This document shows, piece after piece, positions 33,728 through 46,075 of a stretch of DNA of 64,000 nt. The notes beneath the pieces are model-generated. The model was given only the letters and a program-made list of their open reading frames with translations. It searched no databases and was not told where the DNA came from. This DNA is from Ilyonectria destructans (taxonomy: Eukaryota; Ascomycota; Sordariomycetes; Hypocreales; Nectriaceae): assembly GCA_020740775.1 (NCBI GenBank), contig JAHEWK010000004.1, positions 1,984,001-2,048,000 of the forward strand, in the 5' to 3' direction. A program made the position numbers and the translations under genes. The first letter of the stretch is position 1, and every line of letters starts with the position of its first letter.

Positions 33728-34783
33728 CTACAGAGAATCTCGCTTTCTCTTTGTTTTGGACGAACCGGTAGGGCTTCCCGGTCGGTTTGAGCTGTTGCCA
33801 GCCTGCGACGTTGGTGGCTGCCAGTGGTGGAAGTATATTGACGGACTTGCTTGAGACTCCGGTTGAGGAGGTTGGGCCTGTTGCATGTGCGGATGTGTTG
33901 CCATTGCCGGGACTCCGCCGTGTGCGGGTTGTGGCACGTTGGTGTTGAGGCTTGGGAGGTTCGAGGCTACTCCTACAGGACGTCCCATGGTCCCGACCAC
34001 CGTCTGGCCTCTGGGTCTCGTCGGCGGCGATCCAGGATACGCGTATCCGGGCGGTGCAGGTGGGGGTACCGGAGGGAGGTTGTGGTACTGGCCGGGGGCT
34101 GCGGGCTGCACCTCTCGCTGGTGCTCTGGAGACATGGCTCCTTGGGGAGGCATGAGTTGAGCCCGGGGGGGTTGCGATTGGGGCATGAATTGCTGTGTCC
34201 ATTCGAGGGCGGCCTGTGAAAGGGCTCCTCCGCTGCCACCCATTCCGGCGAAGACCAAGGGGACCATTGCGGGAGGGATACCGCCGGACAGAGAGGTTCG
34301 CAGCATGTCCATCTCAACTTTTCGCTGCTCCAGACGCAGGCTCTCCTGCCTCGTACGCTCCTCCTCCTGTTTCCGCTTGTCCTCCTCTGCTCTGGCCTGG
34401 AGCCAATGCTTCATCGGTTCCTCAGCGCCCTGCCATTGGGGGGGCGGGGCTGGGAGTTGAGCCCAGGAATCTCTCTGCTGGTGACTAGGGCCCAGTGAAG
34501 GAGGCGGCGGAGGCGGAGGCGGTGCATGATGCGCAGGCGGAGGAACGCCGGTGTTCGGAGGCTGCTGTGGAGGTAGTGTCATGGCTGCCGGGGGAGGCAA
34601 ACCACGGTGAGGAGCCGACATGGGCTGGGTTGGCGGGCTATGGCTCCGATATGTGACCGGCAACGACTTGGAGATTGACTCTTGGTAGATCAAGGGGGGA
34701 GAAGGTCGAGAGGTGGATGGCGGAGTCGGCAGGTCATGGACGGACTTGTAGCCGTAAGTTGGTGGCTGCTTGACGGTAAGCAT
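33728..34783 (-). CDS. Unrecognised proline-rich protein with charged coiled coil
   Basis: A single-exon reading gives 351 aa. I do not recognise the family. The N-terminal 110 residues are Pro/Ser-rich with poly-Pro near residue 90. A highly charged helical, probably coiled-coil stretch follows (about 120-165, rich in E, R, K and Q). Next comes a hydrophobic GGIPPAMVPLVFAGMGG segment, an ALEWTQQFM motif, a second Pro/Gln/Gly-rich half, and a basic KTKRKRD end that could act as a nuclear signal. There is no membrane segment or signal peptide. Immediately downstream another frame (to 33213) continues with similar Pro/Arg/Ser-rich composition. A 41-nt intron (GTAGGC...CCCAG) would join it in phase, so the real protein may be longer, about 510-520 aa. 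A regulatory role is a guess from composition only. Confidence 0.65.
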   Translation of the reverse strand: MLTVKQPPTYGYKSVHDLPTPPSTSRPSPPLIYQESISKSLPVTYRSHSPPTQPMSAPHRGLPPPAAMTLPPQQPPNTGVPPPAHHAPPPPPPPPSLGPSHQQRDSWAQLPAPPPQWQGAEEPMKHWLQARAEEDKRKQEEERTRQESLRLEQRKVEMDMLRTSLSGGIPPAMVPLVFAGMGGSGGALSQAALEWTQQFMPQSQPPRAQLMPPQGAMSPEHQREVQPAAPGQYHNLPPVPPPAPPGYAYPGSPPTRPRGQTVVGTMGRPVGVASNLPSLNTNVPQPAHGGVPAMATHPHMQQAQPPQPESQASPSIYFHHWQPPTSQAGNSSNRPGSPTGSSKTKRKRDSL

Positions 34784-35396
34784 CGTTGTGTGGCAGCTTG
34801 GGCTACACCAGTGGGGACATGTGTGGCGAGTAGGAATTAATGTTTTATCTCAGGGTGCGTTATGGGGTTCGCGATGAAGTCTCTTTCTGATCGGGGAAGG
34901 CAAACAGATTCAACAGAATGGGTTGGTGAGAGGATGATGGTTCAAGATGAGAAGAGGTGTGGTGGGAGGTGGTGGGTTGTGTTGGGGTGAGAAACGGAAA
35001 GAATGATGAGTCAGGGTGTTGAAGATGTTGGTGGATAAAAGGAAGGAGAAGCAAGGCAGGTAGGAGGGGGAAGGAGAGAGGAAGGGGGAAGAGGGAAGGG
35101 GAGAGCATACGAGGTGGATGCGGACGCAAGCTTTGTATAAGACGACAGGATGCGAGCTAGATGTGACGGCCAGCTCGAGAGTTGTGACGGTCGAAATGGG
35201 CGGGGCGGATGAAACCAGTTGACAAGCAAGGTCAAGCTCATTTCATGGATGCCTCTGCCACATGGCACCGAACATGGGCGACGGAAGTGAGCGTGGGCGA
35301 GGAGGTGAGCGGGAACGAAAGGAGCCAGCCACAGAAGCAGGGACGGAACAGAGAGGTATAGTGGCAGAGTATAGTGGCAGAGCGGCGGAGAAAGAA

Positions 35397-35432
35397 GTGG
35401 CAGTGGTGGCAGTGGTGGCAGTGGTGGTAGTG
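35397..35432. repeat. Tandem 9-mer array, 4 copies
   Basis: GTGGCAGTG three times and GTGGTAGTG once. Intergenic. Confidence 0.88.
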
Positions 35433-35894
35433 ACAAGAGAGGCACACCTCACACCTCAGACAAGAGGCACAGACACAGGCACCCACTCCAACGCAGGTAC
35501 CGCCGGCGTGTATAAACGGGCGTCTGTGATGTCGATGGAGACGCAAGCCTGTCCCAGAATGGACGAGTCCTGGACCCAGTTCCTCGCCTGAGCCGGGACG
35601 GTGACGGAGACGGAGACGGGGATGGCTGCGGAGCCCAGGGCTGAGCCGTCGACCTACAGCTCGGGGGCCAGACGAACGAATGAGGTGGAGGAGGAGGAGA
35701 AGGAGGGATGTATGGAGTATATGTGGGAAGAAGGAGGGAAGAGGAAGAGGGAAGGAAAAAGACTGGGGAGGAAGCTGAGGATCAGCAGAAGTACTATGTG
35801 AGGTGTATGGAGTACATGCACTCACTCGCAGACGCCCACACACGCCCACATGCATCATCAAGGGCCGCCGGCGGCCGAGACGTCGTCTCCGCTT

Positions 35895-35924
35895 GGGTCT
35901 TGTCTGGGTCTTGTCTGGGTCTTG
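35895..35924. repeat. Tandem 11-mer array, about 2.7 copies
   Basis: GGGTCTTGTCT twice followed by a partial copy. Confidence 0.8.
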
Positions 35925-37775
35925 ACAAATGCCAGCCAGCCAGGGTCGGGGCCGGGGACATGAGAACAAAGGCCAAAGAGGTCAAGGGCCAAGCAAGAGC
36001 CTAGGAGCATGGACACACAAGGGCTCCCAAGGATGAGGGCAGCGGACACAACGACACAACGACTCAAGGGCGGCCAAGGGCCACCAGGTCAAAAACCAAA
36101 AACCCGGGACCATGCTTGAAAAGGTGCAAGCCTGCAAGGCCGATAGAAGATTCAGGCAAGGGCCGGTGCGGAAATCGTGCCAGTGTGGAGAAGCGAGTGT
36201 GCCTGGATTATTTCACTAGGGTGCCGGATGGAAAGCGTGTATCAGAAGAGATTGACAGATTGGGCACGGTACGGCCACTAACAGCTAACAGCAGCCGGGA
36301 CGGGTGCGAATGGGGGACTGGCCAGTGGCCGGGCCTGTGGTGTCTGGCCTCTGGCCCGTAGAGTCGGGGAGGGCGACGGGGGCACATCATGACAGCAATT
36401 AGTGACTGGAGCTAAGGTCGTCGTGGCAGAGAAGGGCGAGCAGAGTGGCTGAAAATGAACAAGATCCTAGTCCCCGAGAAGCGCGTGAGTGGTGTGTGAG
36501 AGAGAGTCACCAACAAGGGACGTGGGATTGAAGGTGGGAAGTAGAGGGGCCACGATGAGCCAGGGGGGGGAGGGTGTGTGTAAGAGGTGTAAGAGAAGTG
36601 TGAATGAGCCTGTGTGTTTATGTGCGCGCGAAGGTGTGTGGATGGACTTCGCGCGTATTAATGTGCCGGTGCAGCAACTACTGCCGGAGCATCAATTGGA
36701 CGGGCGTGAGCGTGTGCCTCCGTGGATTTCAAGTCTAGAGGGAAAAACAGCACGCGAAAGAAAAAAAAAGAAGAAGAAGAAAAGAGTACCTACCTGGACG
36801 GATGGATGGGCTTACTAGCAGCAACTATTAGACCTGGAGTGATGAGGCGGGAAGCCTTTGAGTGGCTCGCGTGCTCGGTCTTTCTGGACTGTGTTTAACT
36901 ATCGAACAAAGCTCCTCAGTCCGGCAGATTCGGCAGATCATGATCGATCAGAACGTCGTCAATGGCGTCGTCGAGTTGTGATGGAGGGGAGTCCAGACGA
37001 GAGCTCTGCAAGCACCCATCCCCGTCATCATGACCCAGGATGGTAATCCAGCCGCACGCGCCAAACGACCTACAGGCTGACGAGTCTTCTGGGAGTGGCA
37101 GAGAAAATCGGCCGCTTATTCATATCCCCTCTAGTTGCTCGTATTCAGCAGTCCGTGGTTGATTAAATTTTTCTTTTTCCCTTCTCGAATCCAGCAGCAC
37201 CTGGCTAGTCGATCCTCCTAACCTGCCAGGGTTTGCACGACCACTAACCCCGGGGTGAGTGAGAATTTGGGCTGCGTGGGATTGGTCGCCAGCCTGGGGT
37301 TCGGCCTGGGACTGGACGATCAACCTTGGTTGGAAGGAAGGAAAGAAAAGATCCATCGCCTATGGTCCAAGGGCCATGCAGGCAAGGGCCGGCCTGTCGG
37401 CCAGGGTTGTGGTTAATCGCCGCGCGGGAAGTGGGCGTGGATCTTGAGAACCACCCAAAACGTCTTGTTAGAGCCCGCCTCCATGGCACGTTAAGCTCTT
37501 TGTGGAGCTTGGAGGGGGGTGAGCGTGCGTGTGTGTGGGTTTCCGTTCTGCATTCTGCCATTCTACGCGTTGCGAACAACATGGCGTACTGCGTGGGTGT
37601 GAGGCAGGGTGCTGAGAAGTGTAAGTGCGAGTGCGAATGAGAGTGTGGGAGTGGCCGGCAAGCAAGCACATGGATACTACGCCATGATATGTGGCTGGGC
37701 TCTTTTGGCATCGTTCTTCCTTCTTCTTTCTCTGCCGCCTCGCCTCCACCTGCGCCTGCCTTTCATCTCATCTCG

Positions 37776-37807
37776 TCGCCAGGTCGCCAGGTCGCCAGGT
37801 CGCCAGG
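37776..37807. repeat. Tandem 8-mer array, 4 exact copies
   Basis: TCGCCAGG repeated four times without change. Intergenic. Confidence 0.9.
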
Positions 37808-40800
37808 TCATCTCTACCTGGCTCTTTCCGTCCGGTGCAATGAGTATGATACAGTATCTCAATAAGTAGGTACTATCTACAAACCTACCTGCCTCGCCTA
37901 CCTTATTAGTTTCCAAGGTAGGCAGCTGCCCCGAACATTCCCATGTGCCAACCTCGCGCTTCAATCCATCCACCCACCAACAACGACGGCGGCCACTGTT
38001 CTGTGTGTCCCTCAGAAGCAGCATCATCCATCGTCATCACCCGTGATCTGGCGCCACAGATCACTCTCGCGTAGCTGGATCGTTTGCTAAACCCCCCCTA
38101 GCCTACGGCGCATCAAGGCCGGGCTTGATCAAAAATGCATCCCGAGAAGCCCTCTCTCCCGCGCTAACACTAAACAGAGGTAAGCTTTGGCGGCTGAAGT
38201 GACCCAGACAAATTGGACCCTCCCAGACGATAATCCAACAATGACGAGCGGGACATGACCAGCCTGATCGTCAAACCAGGCCCTAGGCCAAGCCACCCAA
38301 CCTGGTCCTCGAGGGAGATGGATCATGGCGCCCCACGTCGCCTGGCCACTGAGCCCCACGATGGCAACTACCCGTCCATCTAACGGAAACGGGTGCGCGT
38401 GGCCCAGGAGATGACCGAAACTCTTGTGCCTCATTTGTCGCTTGGGCTGGCCGTTGGAACCAAACTTCGTTGCTGGTTCGTGCGTGATTGGGGCAAATCA
38501 TCTCGACTCTCTGCCGTTGTATTAGTGCCGTGCCTTTTTTCCGCCCCCTACTAGCAGCCGTTCTCTTCGCTTAACATGGCCTTAAATCCCCGTCCCATTC
38601 AACTACCTGGCCATCTCGTCCTCCTCATCAGAGTCGTCGTCATCGTCATCACTGGCCAGGATGAGCCAAGCCGAAGACTCCACACCCTTGCCACCCCACC
38701 ACACATTCTGCGACAACATGCGCGGTAGTGTACCTCTCTACCGCCGAGATGGCTCCCGTGCCACTCAAACCGTTGGAGCTGCCGGGAGGCGCCAAGGTAG
38801 TCTCGACTACCAGAGCCGTGATGAGCAACTGTGGCTTGATTCGGTAAGCTACCTTTCTACCTTTGCAGCCCTGTCCACGATCCTAGCCATACCCTACCGA
38901 GAGCCTTCTCTGTCTGTTCACAGTCTCAATTGCAGGTCGGCACAGTCGCATTGGCTCATCGCCGTGTTTGACCATCTGCAAGGATTGTGGACCATGGCGG
39001 AATGGGGCATGTCACGCCGGAAGGGGGCCGAACTAACAATGGGTAAATTAGACCTTCCGAAGGCCTCGATCAGACACAGGCGCGGACGGCCACGATCTCC
39101 CCGGAGAGAAAACCAGGCGGGTGGGAGATGTGTCTTAGACCTGCTCCAATTCAGTCGACGCGACTCGTAACGTGGTTGGGCAAGTCCTAGAAGCGGGATC
39201 CCTTTTAGTAGCAGCACTGTACCTAACCCAGCTGATGAACCCGAGAGTGTCGCACAGGATGGATGCCGACATGACAACAACCATCCGGCCTTTCGTCTTA
39301 TCTTGTCCTTGTCGAGTCCTGCGCGCCCTGTCTCGGCCCCCGTCCCCGGTCAACAGGCAATGTGCAAATTACACAGGTGTAGGCGCGCGCTCACCCGAAC
39401 GCGCCAGCCACACACACTCATACACGTCGATGCCATCAAACGCACGCACACATGGGCGGAACGCCTGACGAACCTAGCGCCCCGAAATCTGTCGGCGGTT
39501 GACACCATACGGTTGACACACCAGAGCAACACAGCGTTCGCGTCAACCTTCTGGCCCGCCTGCTTCCCTGTCTACGAACACAGTAACCACTGCGCCGCCG
39601 ACTTTTAGCCAAGGCATGCTGGCTTTCTATGTTCGTATAATAACCAACCCATTTGACCTCGACATGCGGCCTGCTCGCGCTGGAGCCCACTTGCGTCGCG
39701 AGCCAGACAATCTAGCCCGATATCAGATACGATGATGTCCACGGGATGCAAGTTCTGTCGACCAACTACCCAGAAGGCGACTAGGAGATGCCTTGTGGAG
39801 CATCGTGACGAATTATGGCCGAAGGCCACGACGAGACGAAACATGTTGGGCCTTTGCAAGACAGTACCAGCTTCACGGCGTGTCTCCGTATCAAAGACCC
39901 AAAAGTTTAAGCCTAAAGGGGTTCTGGTCGCACCAAGCCCAAAATAGCACACAATGTTGTTACCGCCGTCGTCGCCTTGTCTTGTCTGCCGGCCTTTGGG
40001 TTGGCTTCCTCCTCCTGCTAGCACCGAATGAACAGCTTACCTTGCCTCAACTTACGGCCAGATGACCAATGGCGCATAACATCATACCCTTGTCAGATCT
40101 GACCGTGTGCATCCAATCGTTTCCGCCAAATACATATTTTACCTCGTTGGCCTGAGCTCGACAGATCAGCAGGAAACTACCTCCCTATGAACCTGGATTT
40201 CTTCAGGTAAGTTAATAAGGGCCAAAAACGATACGCTCGGGGCGGCGGACTCGAACCGAGCTACTCAACAGGTCAATTAGGCAATCAGCACGAGGCGAGA
40301 TCCTCTCTTCCCCTTTATCAGCCTCTCGTGGAGCTCCATGTGCGTCGCCAACGCCAACGGCCAAGCACATCAAGCCCTGGTCTAGGGCGCAGCAGACATA
40401 CATACAAAGTAATCGGCGCTCTTGGACTCGGTCCTAGTCTCGGTCTCAGCCCAAGTCACCTGTTGCATACGTTGCTAGGTATTTACACATGCAATAACCT
40501 CAATCCGGGATGTCCTGTCCTGCTCGACAGAACCCATTGCGGATACACATGCTTGTTCTACGGGCTGGATAAGCACTTACGGACCAACCACGGCCTGGTC
40601 ACGATCCAGTAATTGATTCACCGCATACTTTTTGCTGCCCTGAATCGCTGAGAGCTGAAATTAACATCAACTAATATGCCGACGTGCAAGGTAGTTAATG
40701 TACATGTGTCTCCAGGCGATCTAGTATTGGGACTCGGCAGGTGATGCGGGCACACCCCATCCGTCGCTTCCCCTAATCCTTCACCTCACCTTACAGAATA

Positions 40801-41685
40801 AGGCAACGGCCCACCTTCCAATAGCTTCGAAACCCTCTCGACCATGATGCTGGTCCGTTAACGGAGTTCATTGGTTACCTTGACGTCAACAGACGCGACG
40901 ATGGTGAATTGCCGTAGCTGGGAGGGATCCAATGCTCAATTGGGTTTGGGAGGCAGATACGGATACACAGTTGTTGATGTCTGTTGTGGCAACATTCAGG
41001 GCAGCTCACCCCACCAGAGGTCCGCTAACCGATCAGCCACTCCAGTCGCTTCCTCAGCCCAGCAGCCACAGTTCAGAAGGAGTCCAAACCCCAACCCAAC
41101 CAATGTACGAGGGCGGCCAGCCAATCAGGGCGGTCGTGCGTAAGACGCACCTACCACGATTGCTACAACATGTAGTAGCAGTGCACTGCTTCCTTGGGCG
41201 CTGTGCCCTGTGAGAAAGTACCTCCATTTGGGAGGCACTTGCTCCCTCAACCTTGCACCCGCTTGGCAGCTTGTGGCAAGGACCTAGGTACTTAGCAAGC
41301 CCGGCTGAACCACCCCCATGTCGAAATTAGGACATCTGAAACACGATCCCAGCCCCTCCTTCTTTCTTCTTTGGTCTGTTTGTCTTTTGCTCCATGGATG
41401 ACCGTTGCTGGAGCCGTGTACTTTGTACTTCACAGTTCGTACTCCGTCAAGGCGCAGTGCAGTCCTTTTGTTGCCCTCCCCAACCCCAGCCCCAACCCCG
41501 AATTCAGAGCCCGCCCACGGATGACGACGGGATGAACGAACCCATGAGAACCCATGAGACTGCCCCACGGAAGAAGAAAAAGCAACGCTGGCGTACGACT
41601 TGCGTACGACTTGCCTAGGTACCCAGGACCCGCGAGCAGGCTCCAGCGTCCCACTTCTTGGCTTCAGCTCGCTCGGAGTCACTTG

Positions 41686-41720
41686 TCGCTGGTCGCTGGT
41701 CGCTGGTCGCTGGTCGCTGA
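41686..41720. repeat. Tandem 7-mer array, 5 copies
   Basis: TCGCTGG four times and TCGCTGA once. Intergenic. Confidence 0.9.
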
Positions 41721-44700
41721 CACGCGAGATGCTCTGCCTTCACTACGCCTGCAGGACATCGTCCCCCCTGCCGTGCCCCAATCGCAGAGAGCACCAATCG
41801 ATTAATCGGGGAACTTGTTCGTCACACCAGCCTCATCCTCACAATCGCCCGCCCACTCACTCTCCACGGGCTGTATGTAACGTCAGCTGCACCGGTCCTC
41901 TCCCTCTGCCCGGCCCCAATGGCTCCGATGCCGACTTTGGCACCGACTCGTCCGCTTCTCAACCCGCTATCCCCCGGCTGGGATGTTACCAGGCTCTCAC
42001 TCGTCCCGTACCATCTTCCGTCGCTTTCGTCTCCCAGGATTGTCGTTACGTCGGCTTCTCCCCCGCTTGTCCGCCATCAGGCCGTGTCACGAAGCGTTCT
42101 AGTGCTCGATCGTCCCGAGAGCAAAAGCTTCCATCAGCCATGGAAACTCTGTTCCCCTCGACTCGAGCACGATACGCAACGCCTCGTCTCAGGAACTTCC
42201 ACCCCTCTCTTTTCAACTCTCCAACCGTTTGGGGCGCACTTGAGTTAGTTCCCTACTGGTGGCCAATCGGTCCCATCATTCTTAGCCCGCTAGAGTAATT
42301 CGACTCAACGGCCAGCTCGGCCTGTGGCTGGCGTGGCCATGCATCTCGCCACGCATCTCGCCACGCACCCCGCTCGCCGTCCATCCTCTGGCTTGTCGTT
42401 CTGCGTCTGCGTCTGCGACAAGGACATGTTATGTTGTGCTGCATTGTGCTAGAGTGCGACCGGCAAGTGTCGACTTGACTCTGGCACCAACTCCAATCGC
42501 CGTCTGTTGAGCGGTGAGCCAAGCTTCTTTCTTGCTGTGGGGGGATTCAAATCTGGACCGTCATGGCCTTCGTCCTCACCCTCACTCTCCTCCCCTGCAT
42601 TCATTACCACTTCTTACCTTGACCAACCTACCATTTTAGATGATTCAAGCAGCTTGACCGAGGTTACTAGACGTCGTCAAAAAAAACCACCCCAGCTTGA
42701 AAATAAAAATTTAGAGCCCCACCCCAAGAGAAAGACGATCACTTGGTTCGCCAACCACGCGCCTCCAACACGTACGATTTCACAATGCCCCCGACGCCCA
42801 CCCGTCGCTCGGCCTTGGTTGGTGCCCGTCCAAGGCGATAGATCGGCAACTAGCCTTAGCGACTAACCCTCGTGGTCGGCCCAAACCAGTGGTACCCTTG
42901 TCGATTCTGGATCTAACTCTTCCGATCTTGGGGCGGGTCCAGACTCAACCTCACTAACATGGTGGCGCCTCCTCTCCAGCTCGCCGAGCCTGTGGTAATG
43001 AAGAGAAATAATTCCGCTCTCGCCCAACCTAAAGGGAGGTAAACCGCCACAGCCTGCCTCCCATCACCGATGCTAGTGTGTTGTCCACTGCATTGGTTGC
43101 ATTGCAACCATGAAAGGTGCCTCCTTCGGCTACGTCTTGGCGTCTCGGAGTGTCCTACTTCGTGCTGCAACTTCCCGGCACGATAATCCCCCACGGTTGC
43201 GGAGAGGTGTTTTCTGTATCGTGCTACACGAGCATCACATGGCCGGCTGCAATAATGCTTCATGGGACATATAGTAGTTTCTTAAAAGCATGGGTGCTTG
43301 TCTCCCGTCTACTTCCAGCGCCATCGTGCCGACGGGTCCCGACTTTATCGCAGTTTGCATTACGTCGCCGGCAACCTCATTTATATACACTTATGTCATT
43401 GTGTCGTTGGGAATGAGACGTTAGTGTTGCAAGGCTCAACAACCGGACCCGTGGTTGTTGAAATGCGTGGTTAGCGGACGAACTAATGCATGAAATAAAT
43501 TTTCATCTTTACAGGTTACGAAGTATCGCCCCGTCAATAGCAAGCTACTGGTGTTCAACTATACTCTGGTCGCAACTTGGTTGACACCCACTCAATCGCA
43601 TCCGGGAGTGGTTACGCTGTTGTTGCCGTGCTGTTGCACCATGATCCCAAAGACCAGAGTTGCAGAATATACGCCTACCCTACACCGTGCGGCCTTCTCA
43701 TCGGCTTCGCCTCAAGTTTACATGGGAATGGGATCCTGCATTGGACGAGGGAGAATATTATTAGACCCACGTTGCTGGCATGATGGCCAACACATGGGGG
43801 GGTTCTGTCAATCGAAGACATGTCAGGGCCTGCTCGTTTGTCTAGTCAAGCCTCTCACATCGCATCGTGTTGGCCGATCCAGATCAGCACAACCCCTGCT
43901 AGGCCTCTAGCATTCCCCAGCCCATCTGCCCATCACCCGAGAACCCACGAGGCCCGAGATTTGGAGACACCCTATCACGCAGTGATCGGCATGCGAGGCT
44001 GCAACGGTCGTTGAAGAGGCTCCTCTTGCACTGGGGTCAGTTCCCATCCCCAAGAGGGGTAATTCTTCCATCTCATGATCCAACTACAGGACAAATGTTG
44101 ATTGCGTTAGGAGTAGTGGTGGCTCGCGTGTGATAGGTTATGGCCAGCATTGCTGACGCTTTGTGATGCTGATGGTATTGGGGTTTGGGATCCCACTCAT
44201 TAATCTAGCCCTCGCTGTCACCCTTGTCACCTGTGGCACCCATGACCAGCTTCGCATCGTGGAGCATCCCGACGAACCACTTGGGATACACGAGGTGCTG
44301 TTTCGAGATGGATCCTTCGCACTTATCAACCACCATGCAAGCCCCGCGGAGGCAAAGAACCAAGAAGAAGAAAACAACCGAGCAAAAGCAACGAGCTAAG
44401 GCGAAGCAGTTGCCGTCAAAGACGCTTCTTTTGCACCCATTACTTCATATACCCTGGTAATTTCCGGCAATGCCTGTTCTCGACCTAGCGTCTTGTATCA
44501 ATTACCGCACTTGGAAACCCTCCATCCACGGGTTGCGTAAGTGACGGGACCCACGGATCGCTCACGGACTGCTCACGGACTCTTCGCAGCCTTCAATTGG
44601 CAAAGAGAAAGGGCTCAGGGCTCATATTCGGAAGCTATTGCAACCTTATAAGACGCCCCCGGTCAGGCCCTATTGCCCTCTGCCCGGGCGCCCGCGTCAT

Positions 44701-46075
44701 CTGGTCGAAGTTGCAAATTTTCCGGCCTGAAGCCTCGTCCCTCCCTCGGGCCTCGTCGAGTTGTTGGTCCCGTCCCTTTGTCCTCCTGCGTGGTCCACGG
44801 ATCTCTATCCGGTGTGGTTAGACTGCTTGTTGTTGGCTTGCCATTCTTCAGCTGAAGAGCCCGCATTCTCCACATGGCAGTTGAGCAAGACCCGGCTTCC
44901 CAAGCCTTTCTCAAGCCTACTGCGTACCAAGGCCCTTTTCAACCCGCCCCCATGAAGATTCCACCAACCCCTTCCCCTCGTCAGCCAGGGATCTAGCATC
45001 TAGTCCCGTACTCACCGGTAATTCAGCTCTGCCTGCGTCGGGAAACTCGCTCGACATCCCCCCAGTCGGCGTGCCTCCCAGTCTGCCACATTTCATCCTT
45101 CATCACTTCCTTCATTTCATCTCGGACATAATATACTCAACCGGTGTGCGCTGACTGACAAATCTGGGTACGCCAAACGGCCGCTAGCGCCGCCATCTCC
45201 CATGGAGTGTTTCACGCTTCTCAATCTAGTTGCTCGGTATTGTCAATCAAAGCTCTAGCTCATTCCTCCCCCGACACCCCAGCGAGTGTATCAAGATACG
45301 GACGCACAGCCGAGCTGTTGAGGACGGGCGCGTCTGTGCAGGCTCCACTCGGCCGGGTCCGCTGGTCTAGCGCCGTCTTCCATATATGTAAGTTCCAGGC
45401 GAAGACCGGAGCCGACTCAGCCATCCATGTAGTCTGAAATTACTGTGCTGCAGTGGCGAAGTTCACGGGCTGGTGGGTTCACGAGTTCGTTCACAGGTGT
45501 AGAGAGATGTCTGCCCATTCAATACATTCGTATGGGTTGAGCAAGAGCTTTTGGAAATCCTAAAAGTTCATCAAGTAAAAAGAAGACGCTCCTATTTCCT
45601 AGTGTTGCTGTATCTACCAGCAACGCTTTCTATGCCAAGTCGTTGTAGTAAAAGGTATCTTGCGTGTCGTGCCGTGCCCAAGAGGCTCCTCCCGATCCGC
45701 TTTTGTTACTCTAACTCCTTCTTCTCGTAAGGCTTCGCTGTGCAAGTCTCTTTGCTGAGAGTAACAAGAGCATGGACGGAAACACCATGCCCGACCCATC
45801 TATTTATCCTCATTCACCATTGCTGCGCGTCCCTTGCTGAATAGGAAGAAACAATAGAAAATCAAGACCCGACACCGCGCCCGTTCCTTTGATCCTCCTC
45901 TGTCCCTTTCCCTCACCTGGCCCAGCATCAAATGTCGTGTTCGCTGTCCCAGAAGCACATGTGCTTCGGTCGCTAGGCGCCATCGTGTCTCGTGTGTCGT
46001 AAAACGATGAAATGTAATGTAGTGTGATGTAAATTCAGACGAGACTGAGACGCCTTGTCAAGTTCTCTCACCACC

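Larger units (their letters stand above)
34784..46075. other. 11.3-kb gene-poor region
   Basis: The longest stretch without a convincing gene. It contains the leader of the minus-strand proline-rich gene (about 34784-35200), purine-rich DNA around 35600-36120, five short tandem repeats, a tRNA-like box near 40247 (see findings), and C/T-rich DNA around 41800-42600. Open frames are short, composition-driven and without domains. A weak two-exon candidate lies at 38661-38971. No transposon ends or reverse-transcriptase or transposase signatures were seen. Confidence 0.5.
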
